A DNA stretch of 53,341 bases, taken from Candidatus Gastranaerophilales bacterium (GTDB lineage Bacteria; Cyanobacteriota; Vampirovibrionia; Gastranaerophilales; Gastranaerophilaceae). The notes beneath the pieces were generated by a model, which worked only from the letters and a program-made list of their open reading frames with translations, searched no databases and had not been told where the DNA came from. Location: the NCBI GenBank assembly GCA_900767135.1, contig CAAFYU010000071.1, positions 1 to 53,341 on the forward strand, given 5' to 3'. The position numbers and the translations under genes were made by a program. Shown here in pieces: positions 14,298 through 23,429 of this stretch. Position 1 is the stretch's first letter. Each line of letters opens with the position of its first letter.

Positions 14298-15467
14298 ATG
14301 CACGATTTTATTTTTAGAGAAATTAAAGAAACGGATATTAAACAAGAGATTGAAAAAATAGGATTTGACTCATGTTATTCGCATAAGGCACGAGAAAAAT
14401 TTGAGTACAAAAATATAAAAATTTATTCTTTGAGGCCTGCTATGGCAAATATAATTAAGCAAACGGCACTTTCTGTCGGGTGCGACTGTGCGACACATCG
14501 AGAGGTTATTACCGGAAAAATTGAAAAATCAGACTGTATCTTAGGCGGAAGTGTTTCGCAGATTAAAAAGATTGCTGAAAAGTTGAAGTTTCAGCCGTTT
14601 GGGTTGAAAAAATTAGGCGAAGAACTCGAAAAATTCTGTCTTCCCCTTGCGGAAGGCCAGAAATCTGTGATTTCGAGGAGGGGCACTCAACTCGTCGGAA
14701 TTCTCAACCTTACTCCAAACTCCTTTTCTGATGGTGGAATGTACAACGACTTTGACAGTGCAAAAGAGCATTTGCTTGAATTAATCAATGATGGTGCCAA
14801 TATTATTGATATTGGGGCTGAGTCGACAAAACCATATTCAAAATCTGTTCCTGCAAAAGAGCAGTTAGAAAAACTTCTTCCGATAATTGATTTTGCAAAA
14901 GGCAAAATTCCTTTGAGTATTGATACGAGAAGTTCTGAGGTTGCGGAAGAGTGTTTGAATGCCGGTGCAAATATTATCAATGATGTTTCAGGCTTTGATT
15001 ATGATGAAAAAATGGCTGATGTTGTTGCAAAATACAATGTGCCTGTGATTATTCAGCATTCAAAAGGGACACCTGAAAATATGCAGAATTCGCCAGTGTA
15101 TGCCGATTTAATGGAAGAAATCTTTTTGAATTTGCGTAAAAAAGTCGATTTTGCTCGCTCAAAAGGAATTGAAAATATAATTATTGATCCTGGAATTGGA
15201 TTTGGTAAATCTCGTGAGGACAATTTTGAAATTATTCGACGAGTTGAAGAATTTCAAAGTTTGGGTTGCCCTCTTATGCTTGGAATTTCTCGAAAAAGCC
15301 TTCTCAATATGCAAGATGAGGATAATTTAACGAAAGATATTTATACAGTGGCACTCAACACTCTTGCAATCGAAAGAAAAGTTGATTATATAAGAGTTCA
15401 CAATGTAAAATTACATAGAAAACTCGTTGATTTGATGAGTATGTTTATGGTAAGATTAAGTCGCTAA
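14298..15467 (+). CDS. folP: Dihydropteroate synthase with N-terminal extension
   Basis: Condenses p-aminobenzoate with 6-hydroxymethyl-dihydropterin pyrophosphate in folate synthesis. The DHPS core starts near residue 133 with LVGILNLTPNSFSDGG and continues with GANIIDIGAESTKP, DTRSSEVAEECLNAGANIINDVSG, IIDPGIGFGKS and ISRKS, ending RVHNVKLHRK. The first ~115 residues form an extra domain (about 100 residues beyond the usual ~270) found in some bacterial DHPS proteins; its role is unknown. The linker at residues ~113-132 contains two small palindromes (CTTCC...GGAAG; GAAATC-TGT-GATTTC at 14660-14674) and looks like an in-frame repeat insertion. The last codons and stop are within another repeat (AGTCGCTAAGAC). 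Confidence 0.93.
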   Translation: MHDFIFREIKETDIKQEIEKIGFDSCYSHKAREKFEYKNIKIYSLRPAMANIIKQTALSVGCDCATHREVITGKIEKSDCILGGSVSQIKKIAEKLKFQPFGLKKLGEELEKFCLPLAEGQKSVISRRGTQLVGILNLTPNSFSDGGMYNDFDSAKEHLLELINDGANIIDIGAESTKPYSKSVPAKEQLEKLLPIIDFAKGKIPLSIDTRSSEVAEECLNAGANIINDVSGFDYDEKMADVVAKYNVPVIIQHSKGTPENMQNSPVYADLMEEIFLNLRKKVDFARSKGIENIIIDPGIGFGKSREDNFEIIRRVEEFQSLGCPLMLGISRKSLLNMQDEDNLTKDIYTVALNTLAIERKVDYIRVHNVKLHRKLVDLMSMFMVRLSR

Positions 15468-15578
15468 GACTTTAAGGCGATAAGACGTTAAGTTCTTTTC
15501 AATATTTATAAAATCGCAAAAAAATAACTTAACAATATGAACTTATAGTCTTAACGACCTAGCGACTTAACGTCTTTA
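15460..15578. repeat. Inverted pair of TAAGACG-type repeats
   Basis: The left arm starts inside the last codons of folP (AGTCGCTAAGAC...GATAAGACGTTAAGTTC, about 15460-15496). The right arm (GAACTTATAGTC...CGACTTAACGTC, about 15539-15576) is its imperfect inverse. Each arm is built of CG-N-TAAGAC units. Similar units occur in the leaders of loci A and E. A GGAG site for gatB follows. Confidence 0.65.
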
Positions 15579-15595
15579 ATAAAAAGGAGAAAATA

Positions 15596-17038
15596 ATGGA
15601 AGACTTGAGAGATAAATATGAAGTTGTAATTGGTTTGGAAGTTCATGCACAATTGAAAACCAAGTCAAAGATTTTTGCACCAGATGGTTGTGAATTCGGT
15701 AAAGAACCGAACTCTGAAACAAGCCCTATTACTTTGGGTATGCCAGGTGTTTTGCCTGTTCTAAACAAAGAATGTGTAAATATGGGGATTTTGACAGGTT
15801 TGGCTTTGAATTGTGAAATTCCTGAAAGATGTAAATTTGACAGAAAACAATATTTTTATCCGGATCTTCCAAAAGGATATCAAATTTCTCAATATGATGA
15901 ACCGATTTGTGTAAACGGTTATTTGGATATTAAAGGCAAAAGAATTGGTATCACACGTGCTCACTTGGAAGAAGATGCCGGAAAACTTGTTCACGCTGGG
16001 GCTGATGGACTTGCCGGTTCTTCTTATTCATTAGTTGACTTGAACAGAGCCGGAACTCCGCTGTTGGAAATCGTTTCTGAGCCTGATATGAGATCTTCTG
16101 AGGAAGCAAGAAACTATATGGAAGAATTAAGAAATATTGTTCGTTACATCGGTGTTTGTGACGGCAACCTTGAAGAAGGTTCTATGAGATGTGACGCCAA
16201 TATTTCAATTATGCCAAAAGGCTCAAAAGAATTCGGTACTCGTGCTGAAATCAAGAACGTAAACAGCTTTTCTGCTCTTCAACGTGCTATTGAATATGAA
16301 ATCGATAGACAAATCGAAATCGTTGAAGAAGGCGGTAAAGTTGTTCAAGAAACAAGACTTTGGGACGACAATTCTCGTGAAACTCGCTCAATGCGTGGTA
16401 AAGAAGATGCTCACGATTACAGATACTTCCCAGAACCTGATTTGATGCCTTTAAAAATATCAAGAGAATGGGTTCAAGAAATCAAGGATAAAATGCCTGA
16501 ACTTCCGCAAGCTAAACGTGAACGCTATATGTCACTTGGTTTGAGCGAATATGACGCATCTGTTATCGTTGAACAAATGGGCTTGGCGTTGTTCTTTGAC
16601 AAGGTTTTGGAACTCGGTGCATCTCCGAAAATTGCTGTAAACTTCATTATGGGCGAAATTGCAGCATACTTGAAAGAGCAAAAACAAGAAATCACTGATA
16701 CAAAATTGACTCCTGAAAACCTTGTTGAGTTGATTTCTTTGATTGAAAAGAATACAATTTCTAATAACATCGGTAAACAAATCATTATCGATATGATGAA
16801 AGACGGCACAAAAGCTTCTGAAATTGTTGAAAAACGTGGTTTGAGCCAGATTTCGGATACAGGTGCTATTAAAGAAATTGCTCAAAAAATCGTTGATGCT
16901 CACCCGAACGAAGTTCAAGCTTACAAAAACGGTAAAAACAACTTGTTAGGTTTCTTTGTTGGACAAGTAATGAAAGAAACAAAGGGCAGAGCTAACCCGA
17001 AAGCTGTAAACGAAATTTTGAGAGATATTTTAGGTTAG
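15596..17038 (+). CDS. gatB: Asp/Glu-tRNA amidotransferase subunit B
   Basis: Subunit B of the GatCAB complex, which converts misacylated Glu-tRNA-Gln (or Asp-tRNA-Asn) to the amidated form in the cytoplasm. The 480-residue protein has the signatures VVIGLEVHAQLKTKSKIF, FDRKQYFYPDLPKGYQISQY, ITRAHLEEDAGK, DLNRAGTPLLEIVSEPD and EEGSMRCDANIS, then the C-terminal YqeY-like tail ending GRANPKAVNEILRDILG. It begins with an AAGGAG site. The gene stands apart from gatA and gatC, which are not in the window. Confidence 0.97.
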   Translation: MEDLRDKYEVVIGLEVHAQLKTKSKIFAPDGCEFGKEPNSETSPITLGMPGVLPVLNKECVNMGILTGLALNCEIPERCKFDRKQYFYPDLPKGYQISQYDEPICVNGYLDIKGKRIGITRAHLEEDAGKLVHAGADGLAGSSYSLVDLNRAGTPLLEIVSEPDMRSSEEARNYMEELRNIVRYIGVCDGNLEEGSMRCDANISIMPKGSKEFGTRAEIKNVNSFSALQRAIEYEIDRQIEIVEEGGKVVQETRLWDDNSRETRSMRGKEDAHDYRYFPEPDLMPLKISREWVQEIKDKMPELPQAKRERYMSLGLSEYDASVIVEQMGLALFFDKVLELGASPKIAVNFIMGEIAAYLKEQKQEITDTKLTPENLVELISLIEKNTISNNIGKQIIIDMMKDGTKASEIVEKRGLSQISDTGAIKEIAQKIVDAHPNEVQAYKNGKNNLLGFFVGQVMKETKGRANPKAVNEILRDILG

Positions 17039-17053
17039 AACAAAAGTTCAAAA

Positions 17054-17103
17054 CGTCATTTTGAGTTATACAGTGAAATTTTTCACTACCACTCAGAATG
17101 ACG
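17054..17103. repeat. Palindromic CGTCATTCTGAGT element
   Basis: CGTCATTTTGAGT ... ACTCAGAATGACG with inner CAGTGAAA-TTT-TTCACTAC. This is an imperfect 50-base palindrome sharing the CGTCATTCTGAG core of the other REP elements, located in the gatB downstream spacer. Confidence 0.75.
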
Positions 17104-17131
17104 TATTTGTCAAAGTATTTATAGGAGAAAT

Positions 17132-18190
17132 ATGTTGTTCAATTCGCATAAACAAACAAGTATGGAAATCGAAATTTTTGAGCAGGCAGATGTGCTCAGA
17201 AATCTTTTAGACACACATATTAGTGACGATAATTACATTTTGTTCGATATTCCTGTTGATATTTCAAAAGTTGTTTTTGTTGCAAGTGGCTCGTCTTATC
17301 ACTGTGCAAGATATGCGGCTGATTTGTTTGGAAATGTTGCAGGCATGGAAGCGAGGGCGATTTATTCAAGTGAGTTTTTGTTAAAAGCTGCAATTCCGCA
17401 TGAAAGCGATATTTTGTATGTTTTTATAACTCAATCAGGTGAAACTTCTGACACAAATTCTGCGTTGCGGAAAGCGAAAGAGTTTGGAATGCGTACGCTT
17501 TGTATAACAAATAAAAAAGGTTCGACGATTTGGGAAGCTTCTGATTTCAAGATTGATTGTTGTGCTGGAGAAGAAAAAAGTATTGCCGCAACTAAGTCTT
17601 TGACTACTCAGATGCTATGTTGCACTTTGCTTGTTTTGAAATATGCCGCACATAGGGGAATTGACATTTCTCATTATATCGAGGAATTAAAGACGCTTTC
17701 CGGCTATATTGAAAAAACTTATGAATTACATTCTGAGATTAAAGAATTGGCGAAGTTTTTGTCAAAATTTAAAAATATTGTAGTAACAGCTGATGGAATT
17801 TCTTATGCAATAGCCAAAGAAGCCTCTTTAAAGATAAAAGAAACTTCTTATATTAACGTTTATTCAAATATTTTGGGTGAATTTATGCATGGGCATGTTG
17901 CAATTTTGAATAACAAACCGGCAATGGTGCATATTTCTGTGAATGAATTGAATTATACAGCGATTAAGAATTTGAGCAAGATTGCAGAAGATTACAATCC
18001 GCCTCTTTCTATAATAGGTTGTTCAAATGATAAGTTAACGCCGAAATTTAACATTGATGTAAATTGTGAAAGTTCTATTGTAAAATCCTTTTGCTTGGTT
18101 GTAATTTGCCAACTATTAGCGTTGGAAATAGCAACTGCATTGGGACGAAATGTTGATAAACCACATGGCTTGCATAAAGTTGTCCAATAG
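17132..18190 (+). CDS. SIS-domain sugar isomerase (GlmS isomerase-like, no glutaminase)
   Basis: A 352-residue protein with two sugar-isomerase (SIS) domains. The first has VVFVASGSSYHCARYAADLF, FITQSGETSDTNSALRKAKEFG and EKSIAATKSLTTQ (residues ~48-165); the second runs from ~200 to 340 with EASLKIKETSYINVYSNILGEFMHGHVAI and ends GRNVDKPHGLHKVV. This matches the C-terminal isomerase half of GlmS, whose N-terminal glutamine amidotransferase domain is absent. Such stand-alone forms act as glucosamine-6-phosphate deaminases (NagB-II) or fructoselysine/ketose-amine isomerases. The start has an AGGAG site. The poly-G locus B starts ten bases after the stop and may be cotranscribed. Confidence 0.83.
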   Translation: MLFNSHKQTSMEIEIFEQADVLRNLLDTHISDDNYILFDIPVDISKVVFVASGSSYHCARYAADLFGNVAGMEARAIYSSEFLLKAAIPHESDILYVFITQSGETSDTNSALRKAKEFGMRTLCITNKKGSTIWEASDFKIDCCAGEEKSIAATKSLTTQMLCCTLLVLKYAAHRGIDISHYIEELKTLSGYIEKTYELHSEIKELAKFLSKFKNIVVTADGISYAIAKEASLKIKETSYINVYSNILGEFMHGHVAILNNKPAMVHISVNELNYTAIKNLSKIAEDYNPPLSIIGCSNDKLTPKFNIDVNCESSIVKSFCLVVICQLLALEIATALGRNVDKPHGLHKVVQ

Positions 18191-18199
18191 GAAGATACT

Positions 18200-18683
18200 A
18201 TGATGAAGCGATTTTTAATAAAAATTGAATTAAAAAGTGCTCTCGGGGGGGGGCAATCGTAGCGGAACACATGGTGTAGTATGTTGGATTGATTTAGCAG
18301 CTAAGTTTTTAGATGCAAAGCATAGTAGGTCGGCATTGCCATGCCGACACGAAACTGACTTAGATGCGAAGAGGCTAAGATGCATAAAGGCAAAGTCTTT
18401 ATCGGGAGTTATTTTAAGTAGTAGTATTTTAGCGGTATGCATTGCAGTTGTTATGGTAGGTTGGGCATACTTGCCCAACAGCGAAACTAAAAATATTTCA
18501 ATAATAGAAGTAATGCAAGGATTCTCTCCCCTAGGGAGAGCGGATTGTTCGCTGAGGGCGGAGGAAGCATACGGTGAACAATCCGTAGCCTCGTTAATCG
18601 CGAACAAGCAAGCAGAGTTAGAGAAAGAAGTTGAGCAATGCTTTGACAATAATGGGAGTACACCCACTCTCCCGCATTTTTAA
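18200..18683 (+). CDS. Locus B poly-G leader ORF (frameshifted as given)
   Basis: ATG-ATG at 18200/18203 with an AGGAAG site, starting MMKRFLIKIELKSAL followed by G9 (18245-18253). As given, it stops after 20 codons (TAG 18260). With 11 or 8 G the frame is open to TAA 18681. The ON product (about 160 residues) has one strong membrane segment, GVILSSSILAVCIAVVMVGW, and a polar tail. Much of it is encoded by palindromes: GTCGGCAT-TGCC-ATGCCGAC (18329-18348), GTTGGGCA...TGCCCAAC (about 18460-18479), CTCTCCCCTAGGGAGAG (about 18525-18541) and GGATTGTTC...GAACAATCC. Unlike A, C, D and E it does not fuse to a pilin; the pilin at 18841 is in another frame with its own start. A GTG at 18237 is in the open frame but has no ribosome-binding site. 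Confidence 0.55.
18245..18253 (+). repeat. G9 homopolymer tract, locus B
   Basis: Nine consecutive G after CTC. The long frame needs 8 or 11. Confidence 0.9.
18654..18682 (+). terminator. Weak terminator at the end of the locus B leader
   Basis: GGGAG ... CTCCC followed by GCATTTTT, overlapping the TAA of the long frame. Confidence 0.4.
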
Positions 18684-18765
18684 TGCTCGCATGTGCTTGT
18701 AAAGAACTGCGACCTGCTCCCTCGGAGAGGTTAGTTCAACTATCTACGAAAATAACGGCAATAAA

Positions 18766-18803
18766 CGTCATTCTGAGCCTCTACTGAGCCGAAAGAATCC
18801 AGC
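18766..18803 (+). repeat. REP-like element upstream of the 18841 prepilin
   Basis: CGTCATTCTGAGCC...GAAAGAATCCAGC. The following sequence up to the pilin start resembles that after the REP in loci A, D and E, showing a shared ancestral pilin 5' region. Confidence 0.75.
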
Positions 18804-18840
18804 TAATATTAATACAATTAAATCAAAAGGAGAAATAAAC

Positions 18841-19515
18841 ATGAACAAATCAACCGTAAAATCTAGTTGCCTAGCTTCAAAAAAAGCTGCCTTTACTCTC
18901 GCTGAGGTATTAATATCACTCGGTATCATCGGTATCGTTGCTGCTTTGACTCTTCCAGCTATCATTTCAAACTACAAAAAATCAGTAATAGAAACATCTG
19001 TCAAGAAGTTCTACACAAATATAAATCAGGCAATAATTATGTCAGAGCGAGAAAATGGCGATAGGCATGGTTGGAGTCGTACTGCTTATTATGACGATGG
19101 TGCATCAACTTGGGATACATATTTTGATAAATATGTTATTACCATAAAGCGTATAAAAACACGTGATGGAAAAAATACAATATTTGTTTTTCCTGATGGA
19201 AGTGGGGTGTTGATAAATGCATCGGACTTTTCTTGGTGTGTGAAAGTGGATTATCTAAATGATTTTACTAAGCATTGGGAGTCTGCACAGTGTATGCTGT
19301 TTGGTTTTTATCCAAATTATCCAGTTACAGAGCAGGATTGTGTGGTTGAGAATTATAGGGATAAAGGTGTTGAACCATATATTTATGGAAATTCGGATTG
19401 TAGCAAAATAACTGATCCCGAATATTTATGTAATACTGGTCGTCGTTTTTATTATGCAAAAGCTCTTCAAATAAATGGCTGGAAGTTTCCTAAAAATTGC
19501 AAAATTGGACATTAA
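18841..19515 (+). CDS. Type IV prepilin-like protein with ordinary short leader
   Basis: A 224-residue prepilin. The short leader MNKSTVKSSCLASKKAA precedes FTLAEVLISLGIIGIVAALTLPAI, so prepilin peptidase would cut after Ala17. The start has a strong AAAAGGAG site, and there is no poly-G tract in its own frame. The soluble domain is Trp- and Cys-rich and lacks the usual DVNGxKGPN block, ending NGWKFPKNCKIGH. It follows the locus B leader by 157 bases. This is the only pilin of the five here with a normal-length pre-sequence, so it serves as the reference for what the others descended from. Confidence 0.87.
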   Translation: MNKSTVKSSCLASKKAAFTLAEVLISLGIIGIVAALTLPAIISNYKKSVIETSVKKFYTNINQAIIMSERENGDRHGWSRTAYYDDGASTWDTYFDKYVITIKRIKTRDGKNTIFVFPDGSGVLINASDFSWCVKVDYLNDFTKHWESAQCMLFGFYPNYPVTEQDCVVENYRDKGVEPYIYGNSDCSKITDPEYLCNTGRRFYYAKALQINGWKFPKNCKIGH

Positions 19516-19526
19516 TCAACGCAAAT

Positions 19527-20555
19527 CTAGTACAATTTTGCTAGACGGAATAAATAATCATCTTTTGTACCTGTTTTAAATCCCATTGGGATAAAATTTT
19601 CCTTGTATCTTTCAACAGCGTATCTGTCTGTCATTCCGGAAATGTAATCAGTTACGATACGTTCAATTTTGCTTTCATCACAAACAGGTTTAAGCATATC
19701 GCAATACAACAAGAAAAGTTCTTTAATCACATTACGAGCTTTTTTCTCTTCAAGTTTTGCAGGAGATGCTTCCTCATAAACATTTTCAAACATCCATTGG
19801 CGAAGTTTTGTTGTGTAGTGCCAACCTTCTTCACTCATTGAAACTTCCGATTTACCGATAGAATTTATGACAATTTCGCTAATCATTTTACTTAAACGTC
19901 TGCTTTGAATTGACGAAAAATATTCAATACAATCTTTCGGCAAATCGCTTTCTGCAATAATTCCGGCTCTTATTGAATCCTCAATATCGTGATTTATGTA
20001 AGCAATTTTATCAGCAAGTTGAACAATTTGAGCTTCCGGTGTTTTAGGTGTGTAACCCCAAGTGTGAGTCAAGATCCCATCAATTGTTTCTTGGCACAAG
20101 TTCAAATTTTCTAAAACTTCAACAACTCTAACACTTTGGATATTATGATGAAATCCACCTTTTACCAATTCGTTCAAAACACCTTCTCCGCAATGCCCAA
20201 AAGGTGTGTGTCCCAAATCGTGTCCCAATGAAATAGCTTCGACCAAGTCTTCATTAAAATCAAGTGCTCTTGCAATTGAACGGCCAATTTGAGAAACTTC
20301 CAAAGTATGTGTTAAACGAGTTCTAAAATGATCATCAAATGGGGATAAAAACACCTGAGTTTTGTGTTTAAGTCGTCTGAAAGCTTTTGAGTGCAAAATT
20401 CTATCCCTATCACGTTGAAATTCTGTACGCATAGGACAAGGTTCAATCTTTTTCTTTCTTCCTTTTGTAAACCGGCTTTTGGTAGCAAATTCACTTAAAT
20501 TATCAATTTCTCGTTGTTCTAATTTATATCTTATAGTATTTTCAGCTGTTTCCAT
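19527..20555 (-). CDS. dgt: Deoxyguanosinetriphosphate triphosphohydrolase-like HD protein
   Basis: A 342-residue HD-domain dNTP triphosphohydrolase. HSKAFRRLKHKTQVF (residues ~53-67) and TRLTHTLEVSQIGRSIAR give the first His, GHDLGHTPFGHCGE supplies the His-Asp pair, and LADKIAYINHDIEDS (~160-175) supplies the last Asp. Length matches the short bacterial Dgt form. These enzymes cleave dNTPs to nucleoside and triphosphate, controlling nucleotide pools. The start has an AAGGAT site. It may share a transcript with the unknown gene upstream (45-base gap). Confidence 0.9.
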   Translation of the reverse strand: METAENTIRYKLEQREIDNLSEFATKSRFTKGRKKKIEPCPMRTEFQRDRDRILHSKAFRRLKHKTQVFLSPFDDHFRTRLTHTLEVSQIGRSIARALDFNEDLVEAISLGHDLGHTPFGHCGEGVLNELVKGGFHHNIQSVRVVEVLENLNLCQETIDGILTHTWGYTPKTPEAQIVQLADKIAYINHDIEDSIRAGIIAESDLPKDCIEYFSSIQSRRLSKMISEIVINSIGKSEVSMSEEGWHYTTKLRQWMFENVYEEASPAKLEEKKARNVIKELFLLYCDMLKPVCDESKIERIVTDYISGMTDRYAVERYKENFIPMGFKTGTKDDYLFRLAKLY

Positions 20556-20600
20556 TATTTTATCCTTTTTCTATGATTGTAGCAGAAATAAATCTAATGT

Positions 20601-22238
20601 TTATACGTTATCCGGTTGAGTTTTTAAGAGGTCACGAGCGTGAAAAGATACGTCTAATGCGTATTTCTTTCTTAAATCATCAACAAAAACACCTATTTTG
20701 TTAATTGCCCAACCGGAAGCTAAACCTAAGAACATTGCTTTTCCGCCTGAAATTAATTTTGCTGTACAGAATAAGGACGTTGCAATTGCTCCAACTGCCG
20801 GTATTCCATATTTCAATGAAGCCGAAATTCGTTCATCTCTGTTGTCTGACTTACTTACATAATATCCGACTGCACCAATTGTTGACAAAATTGATAATAT
20901 ATCTGTTGGAGCAGCTCCAAGTTTTAAATCCCTTGCTTTATCAACATATTGAACTGTTTCAATGTCAATGGATTTGTCTAATGATTTTACGGCATTGGCA
21001 ACTTCTGCTTTTAATTTTAAATATTTATCACGAGGTAATAGTGATTTGTATCCTGTCAAGATTTCTTCTAATTCGCCTTTTGAGTTGTTTCTTATTGCAT
21101 TTTCGATTTTTGAAGAAAATTCTGCAACTTTTTTAAGAGTGTTTTCATCATATTTTTGATCTGTGGCAAGATTTTTGAAGCTTTCAGTTAAGGATTTTAA
21201 TCCTTGTTTAATTTCATTGCACAAGCCGGCACGTTCAGTTGCTTCATTTGCACCTGAAAGTTTTTTATATTTTGTTAAACAGCCACGAATAGAATTCAAA
21301 ATTTTGTTTGTTTCTAAATCCTTTGGATTTACCATTTTTTGTAGTTCATCAACAAAACCGCTTGATGCTTTATAACTATCAAAGATATTATGTGAAATCA
21401 ATCTTCTCAATGCACTTGTGTCGGCAGCAAGTTTGTTTTTTGCAGGAAGCATGTATGTTTCTGCAATATAGCTTTGCCACATATCTTTGGTTCGAAAGTT
21501 ATTGATATCGCTCAAACTTGCATTCCAAAAATATTCAAACAGTCCATCTGTCGCTTTATTAACTTCTTTAAGTCTTTGGGTTCTTGCGTTTATGCCAAAA
21601 CCTTTTTCCAAAGTTTGGTTAACCGAGGCTATACGAGAATTTAAAGCGTTGATAGTGTTTGCGACAGCAGTATCTGCCGGTTTGCTTCTTAAAATTTCGT
21701 CATTTATTGATGCTAAGTGTTCTGTTAGCCTTGAAAATTTGTTTTGAGTGGTTGCATAAGAAGAATTCACCGTACTTCTGCTTATTTTGTTAAATGCATT
21801 GGTAATTCCTTCGTGAATACGACGTGTAAAGGTTCTTTCACCATTTTTGCCCCACATTAAACGTTGACATATTACATCTTTAAACGTCGTAAAATTGTTT
21901 ATACTTTCGGTTTTAGCAAGAAAAGATTCTGTTTTCCCTAATGCATACCGATAAAAGTTTTGATATTTTCCGCCTTTTGCAATTTTTTGTTCTAAGGCAA
22001 TACGCCATTTGTTTAAATATTTAGTAGCACCTTTGTTTAAGCGACCGTTGAAAATTGCAAGTGTTCCAAAACCAACAGCAAGAGCAGATAGTGTTATTGT
22101 TTTTCCTAATTTATTATTTTTCTTCTTTTTATATTCGTCTGTTTCAGAGGACGTATTTATATAATAGCCGTTCTGAGGCTGTTTAAAATCGCTAAATGGA
22201 CTGTTTTTCACAGCTGTTGTATAAACAGAATTTATCAT
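20601..22238 (-). CDS. Hypothetical membrane-associated protein (545 aa)
   Basis: I do not recognise a family. The N-terminus (MINSVYTTAVKNSPFSDF) is polar; a hydrophobic segment TITLSALAVGFGTLAIF lies at ~47-63; residues ~70-420 are helical and probably coiled, with many Lys/Glu/Asn. The C-terminus has three further hydrophobic stretches (DILSILSTIGAVGYYVS, YGIPAVGAIATSLFCTAKLI, AMFLGLASGWAINKIGVFV). It probably is an inner-membrane protein with a large soluble domain. An AGGTAG site precedes the ATG. The open-ended style with no enzyme motif suggests a lineage-specific structural or envelope protein. Confidence 0.65.
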   Translation of the reverse strand: MINSVYTTAVKNSPFSDFKQPQNGYYINTSSETDEYKKKKNNKLGKTITLSALAVGFGTLAIFNGRLNKGATKYLNKWRIALEQKIAKGGKYQNFYRYALGKTESFLAKTESINNFTTFKDVICQRLMWGKNGERTFTRRIHEGITNAFNKISRSTVNSSYATTQNKFSRLTEHLASINDEILRSKPADTAVANTINALNSRIASVNQTLEKGFGINARTQRLKEVNKATDGLFEYFWNASLSDINNFRTKDMWQSYIAETYMLPAKNKLAADTSALRRLISHNIFDSYKASSGFVDELQKMVNPKDLETNKILNSIRGCLTKYKKLSGANEATERAGLCNEIKQGLKSLTESFKNLATDQKYDENTLKKVAEFSSKIENAIRNNSKGELEEILTGYKSLLPRDKYLKLKAEVANAVKSLDKSIDIETVQYVDKARDLKLGAAPTDILSILSTIGAVGYYVSKSDNRDERISASLKYGIPAVGAIATSLFCTAKLISGGKAMFLGLASGWAINKIGVFVDDLRKKYALDVSFHARDLLKTQPDNV

Positions 22239-22309
22239 ACACGCTACCTATTATTTATATAAACGTTTATACAACTTAATATTTGCCTGTTCTTGAAGTT
22301 TTATTAAGC

Positions 22310-23428
22310 TTATAATGAGTTATTAATAACTTTTGCAACTTCAACTGAGGATATTTTGTCAGAAAGCAATGCTTTTACATCTCCCAAATCCTCAATATTT
22401 TGTTGCCTGTAATCATTATCATAAAGCAATTTTTCAATCTCATAAGAAATTTTAGAAACATTTACATCGCCTTGAATAATCTCAGGAACAATCGATTTGT
22501 CCGCAATTATATTTGGTAAAGAAACTCGTTTTATACATCTTACAACCAAATAAATCAGATAAAAAAGCCAAGGTCCACGATATGCTATAATCATCGGAGT
22601 TTGATAAAGGCAAGCCTCCAATGCAACCGTTCCTGATGCCAATATCAATGCATCTGAAACACTTAATAATGCTTGATTTTCGCCTTTTATAACCGGGAAA
22701 TCAGTTTTTTGCAAATATTTGTCATATACACTATCAGACAAATTTGGAGCATGTGAAATGCAAAATTGTAAATCGGGGTGCTGTTTTTGCAAATTTTGAG
22801 CAGTTTTAACAAACACTTTCATCAAAAATTTTAGTTCAAACTCTCTTGAACCAGGGAAAATAGCCACCAACTTTTTATTTTTGTCAAGTCCATGTTTTTC
22901 AAAAAATTTATCCCTATTTGCCTTTTCAGGCAATTGTGAAACAAGCGGGTGTCCGCAATAATGTGTCTTTATTCCGTAACTTTCATACATTGTTTTTTCA
23001 AACGGAAAAATACAAAGAACTTCATCAATATTTTTCTTTATAGTGTTAATTCTCCATTTGCGACTTGCCCAAACCTGTGGTGGAATATAGTATAGAGTTT
23101 TTATGCCTGCACGCTTCAAAAATTTTGAAATGTTTAGATTAAAAACACCATAGTCAATCAAAAGCACTAAATCAGGTCTATATTCTTTTGTTAAATAATC
23201 AACAATTCGTTTTCCTAACAAAAAATGATCAGTGATTATTTTCAATGAAAGTCCGACTGCTCCCATTTTCTTTTGATCAGAAAAAAGTTTAACACCTGCA
23301 TTTTTTAGATTTTCACCACCAACGCCTTCAATCTCAACGTCGGGATTAATCTGTTTTAACGCCTTAACAACGTGAGATGCGTGTATATCTCCGGAATATT
23401 CACCTGTAATAATAAAAACTTTTTTCAT
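22310..23428 (-). CDS. lpxB: Lipid-A-disaccharide synthase
   Basis: GT19 family glycosyltransferase that joins UDP-2,3-diacylglucosamine and lipid X into the lipid A disaccharide at the inner membrane. The 372-residue protein shows ITGEYSGDIHASHVVKAL (residues ~6-23), GVGGENLKNAGV, VLLIDYGVFNLNISKFLKRAG, YYIPPQVWASRKWR (~115-128), FPFEKTMYESYG, FPGSREFELK and ALILASGTVALEACLYQTPMIIAYR. All are classic LpxB blocks. It is the last gene of the LptD-like/aldolase/LpxI operon and starts two bases after lpxI. Confidence 0.95.
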   Translation of the reverse strand: MKKVFIITGEYSGDIHASHVVKALKQINPDVEIEGVGGENLKNAGVKLFSDQKKMGAVGLSLKIITDHFLLGKRIVDYLTKEYRPDLVLLIDYGVFNLNISKFLKRAGIKTLYYIPPQVWASRKWRINTIKKNIDEVLCIFPFEKTMYESYGIKTHYCGHPLVSQLPEKANRDKFFEKHGLDKNKKLVAIFPGSREFELKFLMKVFVKTAQNLQKQHPDLQFCISHAPNLSDSVYDKYLQKTDFPVIKGENQALLSVSDALILASGTVALEACLYQTPMIIAYRGPWLFYLIYLVVRCIKRVSLPNIIADKSIVPEIIQGDVNVSKISYEIEKLLYDNDYRQQNIEDLGDVKALLSDKISSVEVAKVINNSL

Positions 23429-23429
23429 A

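Noticed and set aside
18230..18667. 145-codon minus-strand frame opposite locus B
   Set aside because: Arises because the palindromes lack stops on both strands; no ribosome-binding site and a poorer protein outline than the plus frame.
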